The notes beneath the pieces are model-generated. The model was not told the DNA's origin. It saw nothing but the letters and a program-made list of their open reading frames with translations, and made no database searches. A stretch of 41,141 bases of DNA from Helicobacter bizzozeronii CCUG 35545. Lineage in GTDB: Bacteria; Campylobacterota; Campylobacteria; Campylobacterales; Helicobacteraceae. The stretch is from assembly GCA_000263275.1 (NCBI GenBank), contig CAGP01000078.1, forward strand, positions 1 through 41,141, written 5' to 3'. Shown one piece after another: positions 1 to 7,281 of this stretch; position 1 is the stretch's first letter; each line of letters starts with the position of its first letter. The translations under genes were made by a program, and so were the position numbers.

Positions 1-116
1 AAGATGCTAGCCCACGGGGTAAGCTAGATAACTATTTGCGTGATCTCTCAGGTGCTTTTAGCCAAATCGATCCAGTGGTGCAAGAGTTGTTCAAATCAAC
101 AGAACAGCAAGATTGA
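1..116 (+). CDS. 3' end of an unidentified gene
   Basis: An open frame enters from the left edge and stops at a TGA at 114-116, giving about 37 C-terminal residues that end in LFKSTEQQD. The stretch is hydrophilic and has no motif I recognise. Type I restriction genes lie downstream, but nothing in these residues ties this fragment to them. The start and most of the protein lie outside the window. Confidence 0.4.
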   Translation, partial: DASPRGKLDNYLRDLSGAFSQIDPVVQELFKSTEQQD

Positions 117-239
117 AATGTTTGCACAACCTTTTTAGCCCCCTGTTGTAGGCTTTTGGCAGTATTGCATAGCTTTGGAGTAGTCTTTAAAAACGCTCTT
201 CCTAGCATACCTTGCCACACTGATAGGGCAAAAAGGAGA

Positions 240-808
240 ATGGCTATGCATTGCAACCCGCAATTCTTGGATAATTTACACATTTTAAACCCCCAGCAAA
301 AACAACAGCTAGAGACTCTGAGCTTTAACTTTAGGGATTTTGTTACGATGCAGAGCTGTATAGAAAAATTGCGCTTTGATTTTATCTATTCCTCCGCTCA
401 GATTGAGGGCAATATCTATAATAAGCTAGACACGCTTACCTTGCTAGAAGAAGGGCTAACAGCTAGGGGCAAATACAGCGATGCCAAAATGATTTTAAAT
501 TTGAGAAACGCTTTTGATGTGATTTTTAAAGAGGATTTGCCCATCAGCTTAGAGACTTGCCAAAACCTACACGCTATCTTGTCCCAAGAGCTGGTTACCT
601 CTAGTAATTGTGGCGTGATGCGTAACCACAACATCACGGGCACATCTTATCTGCCCCCTTGCTTGTGGAGATAGACTCTGTGCAGAGATGGAGCGCTTAT
701 TCAAACAATGCCAAACAATCAACTATTTTGCACCTCAAAGATTTAGGTATCTTAAAAGAGGTGGCAAGTAAGCACTTTGAGTTGGATTTTTCTATGGCTA
801 AAGGTTAA
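240..808 (+). pseudogene. Fic-family protein remnant lacking its catalytic motif
   Basis: The frame opens at ATG 240 (or 246) just after an AAGGAGA ribosome site and runs to 674. It contains the Fic inhibitory motif SSAQIEGN (pattern S/T-x-x-x-E-G/N) followed by helices of the Fic core, and reaches GVMRNHNITGTSYLPP, the segment that normally precedes the HPFxxGNGRxxR active site in Fic AMP-transferases. There the frame breaks. The continuing frame (about 650-808) resumes with a C-terminal helix-turn-helix-like tail (STILHLKDLGILKE) and stops at 806-808. The catalytic loop and its neighbours are absent, consistent with an internal deletion plus frame change, so the product should not AMPylate. 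Assignment of the C-terminal tail to the same gene is inferred. hipA starts 10 bp downstream. Confidence 0.6.
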
Positions 809-817
809 TGTTTAGGC

Positions 818-1984
818 ATGACCATCTCCATTTTTTGCAACACAGAGCGGGTAGGAGAGCTCCATGTGTGGGCTAAGGGGCTTAAAGAAACTTATCAATT
901 TGTCTATGACCCCGAGTGGCTCAAGCGTGGTTTTGGCATAGACCCCGCCTTGCCCTTAAATGACAATCCCGTAATCTCAAACCATCTATGGGGGTGTTTT
1001 GATGATATTATCCCCGATCGGTGGGGGCGCTTGGTGCAAAGGTGTAATGCTGGGGGGCTTTTAAGTGAGAGTGCCTATATGCTAGGTGTGGGCGATCATT
1101 TCAGGCTTGGGGCGTTGCGTTGTTGTGTTAATGGGGCATTTGTTAGCCACACAAGCCAAACCCCCAAAACGCCCCACTTGCGAGCCTTGCATAGGGTGTG
1201 CGTGGGTTTAGAAGAAGGCAAAGTAAATCCAGTAGATTTAAAGCCATTTCTTGCCCCTTTGGGGAGTCTAGGGGGAGCTAGACCCAAAGCGTGCGTGCAA
1301 AAGGATAATGTGTTATGCATGGCTAAATTTGCCTCCATTAAAGACAACAAACGCCAAGTCCCCGAGTGCGAACAAACTATGTTAGAGGTGGCTAGGATTG
1401 CTAAGATTAACACTTGTGAGAGCACGCTGACACAAACCGATATGGGGGCGGTGTTGTTGGTTAAACGCTTTGATCGAGCAAATAACGAGCGTATCCCCTA
1501 TATGTCTGCTATGACGCTTTTAGGGGCAATAAAAGACTGCGATGATGATTATTGCACCCTAGCCCAAAAGCTTGAACCCCAAGAGCGTCTGGAGCTTTTT
1601 AGGCGCATGGTGTTTAATGGTTTATTTGGCAATTGCGATGACCATTTAAAAAACCACGGCTTGCTGTATCAAAACGGCAAGTGGTGTTTAAGCCCTGCCT
1701 TTGACCTAGTGCCCAACCCAATAGACTTTGCCAAGCAACACCACACCCTAGCCTTTGCCCCCAAAGAGTGCTTGCCCTCTTTGGACTTGTTTCATAGCAT
1801 TATGGGGGAGTTTGGGGTGAGTGAAAGCCAATTTAAAATGATTTTAGCAGATATGCTAAAAGCCCAAGAGAGTTTTGCACGCATCGCTAAGAAAAATGGG
1901 GTGCATAAAGATAATCTTGTTAAATTGCGCCACAACTACGCCCACGCAACCTTTGATCTAATGAGAAAAATGAAGTTAGATTAA
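818..1984 (+). CDS. hipA: HipA-type serine/threonine kinase toxin
   Basis: A 388-residue protein with the full HipA layout: a small N-terminal domain (VGELHVWAKG), the regulatory-loop signature LGSLGGARPKA (residues about 149-159), a lysine-bearing strand (CMAKF), the catalytic loop NGLFGNCDDHLKNHG, and the metal-binding SPAFDLVPN. In the family these kinases phosphorylate translation factors such as glutamyl-tRNA synthetase and cause growth arrest. The length is close to that of E. coli HipA and the frame is intact. No HipB-like helix-turn-helix antitoxin precedes it; the upstream neighbour is the Fic remnant. The 3' end overlaps the convergent ctkA-like gene by 9 bp. The start at 818 is chosen because the protein then begins with the usual HipA N-terminal strand. 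Confidence 0.88.
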   Translation: MTISIFCNTERVGELHVWAKGLKETYQFVYDPEWLKRGFGIDPALPLNDNPVISNHLWGCFDDIIPDRWGRLVQRCNAGGLLSESAYMLGVGDHFRLGALRCCVNGAFVSHTSQTPKTPHLRALHRVCVGLEEGKVNPVDLKPFLAPLGSLGGARPKACVQKDNVLCMAKFASIKDNKRQVPECEQTMLEVARIAKINTCESTLTQTDMGAVLLVKRFDRANNERIPYMSAMTLLGAIKDCDDDYCTLAQKLEPQERLELFRRMVFNGLFGNCDDHLKNHGLLYQNGKWCLSPAFDLVPNPIDFAKQHHTLAFAPKECLPSLDLFHSIMGEFGVSESQFKMILADMLKAQESFARIAKKNGVHKDNLVKLRHNYAHATFDLMRKMKLD

Positions 1985-2869
1985 TATTAAAGCCCTTACA
2001 TAGGCTTTATCTATTATCTTTTCTTTTCTTTGTTGCAACACCGCTTTTAAGAAGTCCTTGTGTAGCCTAGAGATAAAGGGCGTGTTGTCTATGATGGAGT
2101 GGATTTTAGTCATATCCATTTTAGGGGCGAGCTTGACAAGGGCTTTTAGGCAATCCTTGTTTTGAGTTGTTGTTAAGAAATTGTGGTAATTAATCTTTTT
2201 GTCCTTGTCGTCTTTCAACATAGAGCAAGGGTAGCTATAGACCCGAGCACGCATCTCTTGCTTGTCTTCTAGAGCTTGTTGCATGTGCGTAGCATCGCTT
2301 TGGGAGAATAAAGATGAGCCACAATCAAAAATGGGGGCAATGGAGTAGTGGTGCGTGCTTAAGTCCTTGATAAACCCCCAGTTGCCATTGTGCCGATCAA
2401 AGTTGCCTATGAGCGTATCGGCAATAAACATCTCCCAAAAGTGCGCCTTTAAAGCGGTGCGATCCACAATGCTTTGTTGCTCGATAGCCAGCAAGACCCC
2501 ACTTAAAGTCGTGTCCTTGCCCCCGCTCTCTAAGGCTAAAATGCTATTTTTCACCGCAATAAAATCCACAAAAAGCTCTGTGTCACTTGTAAAATCTTGA
2601 CACGCCACGACCACTTTATCTAAGTAAGTCCCAAGGATAGTTTCTTGCACTCTCAAGCCTAAAGACTTGACAATGTGGCAAGCCATGTATTCACAAAAAC
2701 AAGCGTTCGTGTGTGTCATTGCAAGGTTTTTAGAAGGTTTGACTTTGGGTGGGAATTTTAGCATATAACGGGCGTTGTTAAAGAATATGGCGATTTTATT
2801 GCCATTCGCCCCGTCATAGAATTTTGATTTGTCTAAGGGGCAAGTTGTGAAGTTTATATTCATATCCAT
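1976..2869 (-). CDS. ctkA: CtkA-like HipA-fold kinase
   Basis: About 297 residues closely resembling H. pylori CtkA (JHP0940), a translocated pro-inflammatory serine/threonine kinase carried in the ICEHptfs3 plasticity zone. Features recalled from that protein are GANGNKIAIFFNN near the N-terminus, LKFPPK with the ATP-binding lysine, FCEYMACHIVKSLGL, the catalytic GNFDRHNGNWGF, the metal-binding APIFDCGSSL and the C-terminal KIHSIIDNTPF. The ATG at 2869 is chosen because the protein then aligns with CtkA and starts 19 bp after the doc stop; the longer frame would overlap doc. It is probably the last gene of the antitoxin-doc-ctkA operon. The frame is intact. The cellular or host target cannot be read from sequence. 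Confidence 0.85.
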   Translation of the reverse strand: MDMNINFTTCPLDKSKFYDGANGNKIAIFFNNARYMLKFPPKVKPSKNLAMTHTNACFCEYMACHIVKSLGLRVQETILGTYLDKVVVACQDFTSDTELFVDFIAVKNSILALESGGKDTTLSGVLLAIEQQSIVDRTALKAHFWEMFIADTLIGNFDRHNGNWGFIKDLSTHHYSIAPIFDCGSSLFSQSDATHMQQALEDKQEMRARVYSYPCSMLKDDKDKKINYHNFLTTTQNKDCLKALVKLAPKMDMTKIHSIIDNTPFISRLHKDFLKAVLQQRKEKIIDKAYVRALILI

Positions 2870-2888
2870 CTGATAACTTTGGTGTCCA

Positions 2889-3275
2889 TCACGCCAGCCT
2901 TGTCTTTTGTGTGTAGCAACAGATAGTTTCAACTAACTTTGCCTTGCTAATCTTATCTGCAGCGACCAAAACCACAAGGTCCTCAAAGTCTTTTTCAAAG
3001 TTTGTTGTATCCACCCCATTGGCCTCTAAGAAATGGACAGAAAGGTAAATAGAAGAGCGTTTGTTGCCATCGGCAAAGGGGTGGAACTTAATGCAGGCAA
3101 ACATCAAATGGGCGCATTTATCTGCAAGTGTGGGGTAGTAGGCATCATTTTGGATATTTTCTAAAGCACTCCCCAAATAACCCACCCTTTCAGGACTATA
3201 ACCCTTTAAACCTTGCGTGATTTCTAGGATTTCATCGTGCAGCATAATGGCTTCTTGCAGGGTGAGATAGAACAT
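2889..3275 (-). CDS. doc: Doc/Fic-family toxin (death-on-curing type)
   Basis: A 128-residue protein with the Doc-type Fic motif HPFADGNKRSS (consensus HxFx[D/N]GNKR). In the family, Doc phosphorylates elongation factor EF-Tu and blocks translation; the K replacing the G of canonical Fic proteins marks the kinase branch. The preceding helices (EILEITQGLKGYSPERVGYLGSAL) match the Doc helical core. The start ATG at 3275 overlaps the stop of the upstream 50-codon gene as TAATG, the usual coupling of an antitoxin-toxin pair, and a CtkA-like kinase follows 19 bp downstream. The frame is intact and the length typical of Doc. Confidence 0.82.
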   Translation of the reverse strand: MFYLTLQEAIMLHDEILEITQGLKGYSPERVGYLGSALENIQNDAYYPTLADKCAHLMFACIKFHPFADGNKRSSIYLSVHFLEANGVDTTNFEKDFEDLVVLVAADKISKAKLVETICCYTQKTRLA

Positions 3276-3427
3276 TACTTTTGTGCTAGCCTTTGATAGA
3301 TGGCTAGGACTTCGGGGTCTTTTAGCTTGTTGTGGCATTTCTCACGCACGGCTTTAAACAAAGCCTCTCTATCGTTTTGGTTGGGGGTGCTTGGGGCTTG
3401 GGGTTTTTCTTGGGTGTGATCTAGCAT
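3275..3427 (-). CDS. Small antitoxin-like protein upstream of doc
   Basis: A 50-codon gene starting at ATG 3427 behind a GAGGAG ribosome site and ending TAATG into the doc start. The product begins MLDHTQEKPQAPSTPNQ, a Pro/Gln-rich disordered stretch, and ends in a charged helix (KAVREKCHNKLKDPEVLAIYQRL). It has the size and position of a Phd-type antitoxin whose C-terminal helix would clamp the Doc groove, but I do not recognise a Phd DNA-binding domain, and the order of domains is inferred. A perfect TATAAT lies just upstream. Confidence 0.65.
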   Translation of the reverse strand: MLDHTQEKPQAPSTPNQNDREALFKAVREKCHNKLKDPEVLAIYQRLAQK

Positions 3428-3447
3428 ATTTGCTCCTCATTGTGTTT

Positions 3448-3453
3448 ATTATA
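3448..3453 (-). promoter_or_regulatory. -10 box of the antitoxin-doc-ctkA operon
   Basis: The minus strand reads TATAAT here, 20 bp before the antitoxin ATG, implying a leader of about 14 nt that holds the GAGGAG ribosome site. No convincing -35 is present, which is normal for Helicobacter sigma-80 promoters. The intergenic stretch to the plus-strand kinase gene at 3600 is otherwise T/G-rich and featureless. Confidence 0.5.
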
Positions 3454-3599
3454 GACAAAATCGTGCAATTTAACACAAGTTTGGGGGTTTGTTGGGTTTG
3501 TGTCATCATTTGTTGGGGTTTATGGGTGGTTTGTGTAGGTTGCTTTTTTCAGCTAAAAGGACCTACAATGCCTACCACCTATGCCAAAAGCGAGTCCAA

Positions 3600-4818
3600 A
3601 TGCACTACACCCTCAAAAACAAAGACCGCAATGTCTTGGAGTTCGAAGTTTTAAACGAGGGCAAGAACCTACACTTTAAAGTGTTAAATGAAGCTCTGTT
3701 GCCTTACTATATCCGTGTCAATGAGGTGAGCGAGAAACACATTTTAAGGTGGTTACGCAAACGCAAAATCCCTGATAGCCGCTGTTTTGCTGACGCAATT
3801 TTAAACGCCCTAGAGGGAGGCTTGAAAGCCGACACACAAAACCCCCTAGCCTACCTAGACACAACCTTTGCGCTGTCTTTGAAAGATAGCTTTTGGGTGG
3901 TGCCCACTGACAAAGCACATTTTTATAGGTGGGCGGATTTTAATCTTTTTGAAAATGAGTTTAACCCTACTTTGCAAGTGATTGCCATCACGGGAGTAAT
4001 CGCACAGACACAAGGGCAAATTCTAAGCCCTGAACCCACCACAGATGGCACGCTTAAGAAATGCTGGCGTAGAAGTGCTAAGGGCATTGAGCTTGTCAAG
4101 GGGACGGGCGATGATGATAGACGCTTTATTACAGCCAGAGAACCTTTGTGCGAGTATTATAGTCCGCAAGTCGCACAAGCTATGGGCTTAGATTGTGTGG
4201 TTTATGGTTTAGAAAAAGGGATTAAAGAGTGGAAGTTTAGCAAAGAAAGATACAGCACCTGCCCGCTTTTTACAAGCCAAGAAGTGGGGTTTTTAGCCAT
4301 TTGGGAGTGTTTGCCTTATGAGGTGTTGAGGGGCAAATTTGACTATGAAAAAAATGAGGCAAGCTATAGAGGCGGTGATGGAGGTGCAAGCCTTTAGCGA
4401 TTTGATGTTGTTTGATGCGATTATTGTTAATGAGGATCGCCATTTAGGTAATTTTGGAATGTTGATTGACAACGATACAAACAAGCTCATAAAACCCGCC
4501 CCCATTTTTGACAACGGATCGGCATTTTTCAATTACATTAGGGGGTATTCAGGGGGTGGGTTTGCCAAGTATTTTAGATTAACGCACGATTATTTTAGGA
4601 GTTATTTTAATTACCGATTTGACAAGCTTGTTGCCATGCACGCCACGCCTAGGCACTTAGATTTATGCGACACACTCCAAGATTTTACCTTCACTCCACA
4701 CCCTAGATACCGCCCTAAGAAAAGTTTAGTTAAAGCGTGTAGTGAAGTGATTTGCCAAAGGGCAAAGGATGCTAAAAGAGTTGTTGATAAAACATTAAAG
4801 CGAAAAGATAGGGCATAG
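3600..4818 (+). pseudogene. HipA-fold kinase, frameshifted (paralogue 1)
   Basis: Two overlapping frames (3600-4397 and about 4340-4818) make one kinase of about 405 residues. The start ATG 3600 is set by alignment with the paralogue at 29107: both begin with a Met-aromatic pair followed by LKNKD. The first part carries ALSLKDSFWVVP; the second carries the catalytic VNEDRHLGNFG, the metal-binding PAPIFDNGSAFF and a C-terminal tail with PRHLDLCDTLQDFTF. The frames separate at a run of seven A (4348-4354); six A would restore YEKMRQAIEAV. Whether this is inactivation, switching or a sequencing error cannot be decided here. It has no obvious partner gene. Confidence 0.72.
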
Positions 4819-4863
4819 CCCCTTGTAAAGGGCGCACAATACAAGCACACAATGTCTAGCCCC

Positions 4864-5157
4864 TTAATCCTCTAGTTTCCCTAATTTTGCAGATAATTCT
4901 TGCTTGATCTGTTCTCTTTTGCGTTTTAAATGCTCTTCTAGGGCTTCTTGGATAAAGGTGCTCTTATTTTCTTTGAAACGCCCAAACTCTTGGAGGTATT
5001 GCTCTAGTTTAGACATGGTCTCTTGGGATAAAAACAATGTGTAGTATTTCTTGGTCTCCTTGTCTGGCTTTTGGGTGCTGTCTGTGAATTTGGCATCTAG
5101 GGCTTCTAAATCATCTGGGCTGTTGGGTGTTTCTCTCTTGGTGTTTTTAAATTGCAT
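4864..5157 (-). CDS. ParA partner, ribbon-helix-helix-like protein
   Basis: A 97-residue charged protein starting MQFKNTKRETPN at ATG 5157, with AAGGAG just upstream; the longer frame into parA lacks a ribosome site. The C-terminal half (KYYTLFLSQETMSKLEQYLQ, then two helices rich in K/E) resembles CopG/Arc-type or ParG-like DNA-binding proteins that pair with small ParA ATPases. It lies 11 bp downstream of parA in the same operon. Its probable role is to bind centromere repeats and its own promoter, inferred from position and the RHH-like pattern. Confidence 0.6.
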   Translation of the reverse strand: MQFKNTKRETPNSPDDLEALDAKFTDSTQKPDKETKKYYTLFLSQETMSKLEQYLQEFGRFKENKSTFIQEALEEHLKRKREQIKQELSAKLGKLED

Positions 5158-5168
5158 GGGTGTTCTCC

Positions 5169-5825
5169 TTAATTTGGGGTAGAAAGGTGGGTTTTTAGTT
5201 CCTTGAAAAACTCTTGCCATTCTGTTTTGGCTTTGGTATCGCTGTATTCCATCACCCCCAAGCCTTCTGCAATGCTGCGTTTAAAGGCGATGCGTTCGCA
5301 TAAATGGTTTTTTAAAAGAGAGACTTGGTGATTGGTGTTGTATTGCTCAATAAAGGAAACTAGAGCTTGCTTTTCTTTGAGAATAGGGATGGGGGGCATT
5401 CTGTTGATAAGGATAAGGGCTTTGAGTTTTTCATTGAGGGCTTGTAAGTTCTCAATGCGCTCAAACATCTCTAGCAACACAGCCGTATCTAACTGGCTGG
5501 GGGTTGTGGGAATCAGCACAATATCGCTAAACAGAATAGCTCTTTGACTTTCTTTAGAGTGTTCGCCCTTGGTATCAATAATAATGGTGTCGTATTTGCC
5601 CACCATCTGTTTGAGCGTGTCTGTGATGTTGCCCGTCCTATTGAATAGTGGGAAAGTAGCCAAGTTGGTTTCACCTCTGATATTAATGAACACTTCCACA
5701 CTCTGTTGGGGATCGGTGTCTAAGACCACCACATCTTTTTGGGCTTTGAGAAATTGTAATGCCAAGTTAATGCACAAGGTGCTTTTGCCACTCCCTCCCT
5801 TTTCATTGGCGATGGTGATGATCAT
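5169..5825 (-). CDS. parA: ParA-type partition ATPase
   Basis: A 218-residue deviant Walker ATPase: MIITIANEKGGSGKST at the N-terminus (Walker A, KGGxGKST), VVVLDTDPQQS (A'), and TIIIDTKGEHS (Walker B region). It belongs to the small ParA/Soj-like group that distributes plasmids or mobile elements at division and is also found on Helicobacter conjugative elements. It is followed in operon by the RHH-like gene. The AT-rich upstream region holds repeats that could be the centromere or operator. The frame is intact. Confidence 0.88.
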   Translation of the reverse strand: MIITIANEKGGSGKSTLCINLALQFLKAQKDVVVLDTDPQQSVEVFINIRGETNLATFPLFNRTGNITDTLKQMVGKYDTIIIDTKGEHSKESQRAILFSDIVLIPTTPSQLDTAVLLEMFERIENLQALNEKLKALILINRMPPIPILKEKQALVSFIEQYNTNHQVSLLKNHLCERIAFKRSIAEGLGVMEYSDTKAKTEWQEFFKELKTHLSTPN

Positions 5826-5846
5826 AGACTCTCTTTAGTTGGAAAT

Positions 5847-5892
5847 ACTTTAAAATAACAGACTTTAAAATACCATACAAGAACTTAAAATA
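5847..5892. repeat. Three direct repeats upstream of parA
   Basis: The sequence ACTTTAAAATA occurs at 5847-5857 and 5862-5872, and a one-base-shorter version (ACTTAAAATA) at 5883-5892. The repeats lie 22-67 bp upstream of the parA ATG, where an autoregulatory operator or partition site would be expected. Confidence 0.55.
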
Positions 5893-5960
5893 ACCTATAA
5901 TACCACAACATACCATACTTTACAATGTATTACCACACCACAATATAACATAGTTATAAA

Positions 5961-6002
5961 TACAATACAAGTATTGTAAATAGTGGTATTGTAAATACAA
6001 TA
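5961..6002. repeat. Two palindromes in the parA-hsdS intergenic region
   Basis: Arms TACAATAC/GTATTGTA around AA form one perfect palindrome at 5961-5978; TATTGTA/TACAATA around AA form another at 5987-6002. The whole 5826-6171 interval has no credible gene, is very AT-rich and also holds scattered TACCAC and GTGGTA units. It could be a partition or replication site. The core AATACAAGTATTGTA recurs at 39144-39158. Confidence 0.6.
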
Positions 6003-6171
6003 AATTATAATCACAACATGGGATTTAGAACGGATTAGAAGGAAAAAAGATGGAGTTTGTGCTTGGTTGCTTGCTTGATGAGGACAAAAGCACTTGATTA
6101 AAGAGCGCATGGCATGAAAAAAAGAACTTTTGATATGCTAAACTGATCCCAAACTGATTTAAAGTAGCACC

Positions 6172-7281
6172 ATGCAAAACACATTTTTAAACACCCAAAC
6201 CCCAAGCTTGCCCAACCAAACCGCCCAACGCTTGTTTTCCTATGCGGTGGAGTTTGTTACAATCAAAGAGATTTGCAAGATCGGCAGGGGTAGGGTCATC
6301 GATCAAAAATATATTAGGGAACACACGGGAGATTACCCCGTTTATTCATCACAAACAAGAGATAATGGGATTTTGGGCTACATAGATACTTATGATTTTG
6401 ATGGAGAGTTAGTTACTTGGACAACTGACGGCTACGCAGGCGTTTGTTTTTATCGGTCGGGTAAGTTTAGTTGTACGAATGTATGCGGAACATTGAAAGT
6501 TATAAATACTAATGAGGTATCGCCCAAATTTTTAGCCTATATTCTAAACTTGATTACCCCCTCACATGTAACGAAAACGGCGATTCCTAAACTTATGAAT
6601 AATGTCATGGCAAATATCAAAATCCCCCTCCCCCCTCTCTCTGTGCAAGAAAAGATAGTAAGCATCCTTGAGTCTTTAAGTGCGTTGAGCGGGGAGGTAT
6701 AAGTGAGTGTAAAAGATACACCACCAGAAGAATCAAAGATTTTATTAAAGCAGAGCGTGCGGGATTTGGATTTTGTCCCACTCTATGCACTCACCCTTTG
6801 GGATAGGCGTTTTAAAAATGTCCCTAAAGAGTGGCAACCCACCACCACAAGCTTTAAACATGTGAGTGCTACCCGCCTCAAGGCGTTAAACCAAGAAGGG
6901 GGAGAAGTTAAGTTGCTCTCAACGGGTATTTTTGATGGCTACACGACCCAAAAACTAGCGGGGGCAGACCTCAATACGGGGGAAGTGATTAGTCTCCCCA
7001 CAGGGGGGCGCGCCTACACAAAATACCACAAGGGGCTATTCGTGGATAGTGGCAACCTCCTAGCCACCTGTGCTAATCCTGCTACTACAAACCTCAAATT
7101 TGTTTTTTATTATCTGCAGAGCCAAGCACGACTTTTAGAAAGTTTCTATCAAGGTGCAGGGATTGCCCACCCTGACATGGCAAGCATTCTAGCCATGTTA
7201 ATCCCCCTCCCTCCTCTCTCCGTGCAAGAAAAGATAGTCAAAATCCTTGAGCCCTTGAGTGTGCTGAGTGGGGAGTGCTAG
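6172..7281 (+). pseudogene. hsdS: Type I restriction specificity subunit, split by an in-frame stop
   Basis: Two halves in one frame (6172-6702 and 6703-7281) are separated only by TAA at 6700-6702. Each half is one target recognition domain followed by the conserved block IPLPPLSVQEKIV-ILE-LS-LSGE, the linker helix of HsdS. Together they make a normal 369-residue HsdS with two recognition domains; alone, each is a half-subunit that might dimerise as truncated HsdS proteins sometimes do. The block is repeated almost exactly at DNA level (from about 6619 and 7198), a substrate for domain shuffling. It ends 4 bp inside the convergent hsdR. No methylase gene is next to it. Confidence 0.7.
6619..6639 (+). 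repeat. Inverted repeat copy 1 within hsdS
   Basis: A 21-bp C-rich stretch (AAAATC, then C-runs broken by T, ending CTCTC) encodes IPLPPLS. Its exact reverse complement is at 10358-10378 in the opposed hsdS; a one-mismatch direct copy of most of it lies near 7200. Confidence 0.7.

Noticed and set aside
4818-4864. Terminator between the convergent kinase and RHH-like genes
   Set aside because: A GCCCCTT/AAGGGC pairing exists but is short, with a bulge and no T-run; not convincing.
5895-6110. 71-codon minus-strand frame upstream of parA
   Set aside because: It runs through AT-rich palindromes, has a biased composition (I, Y, V, C) and no ribosome site; the region looks regulatory.
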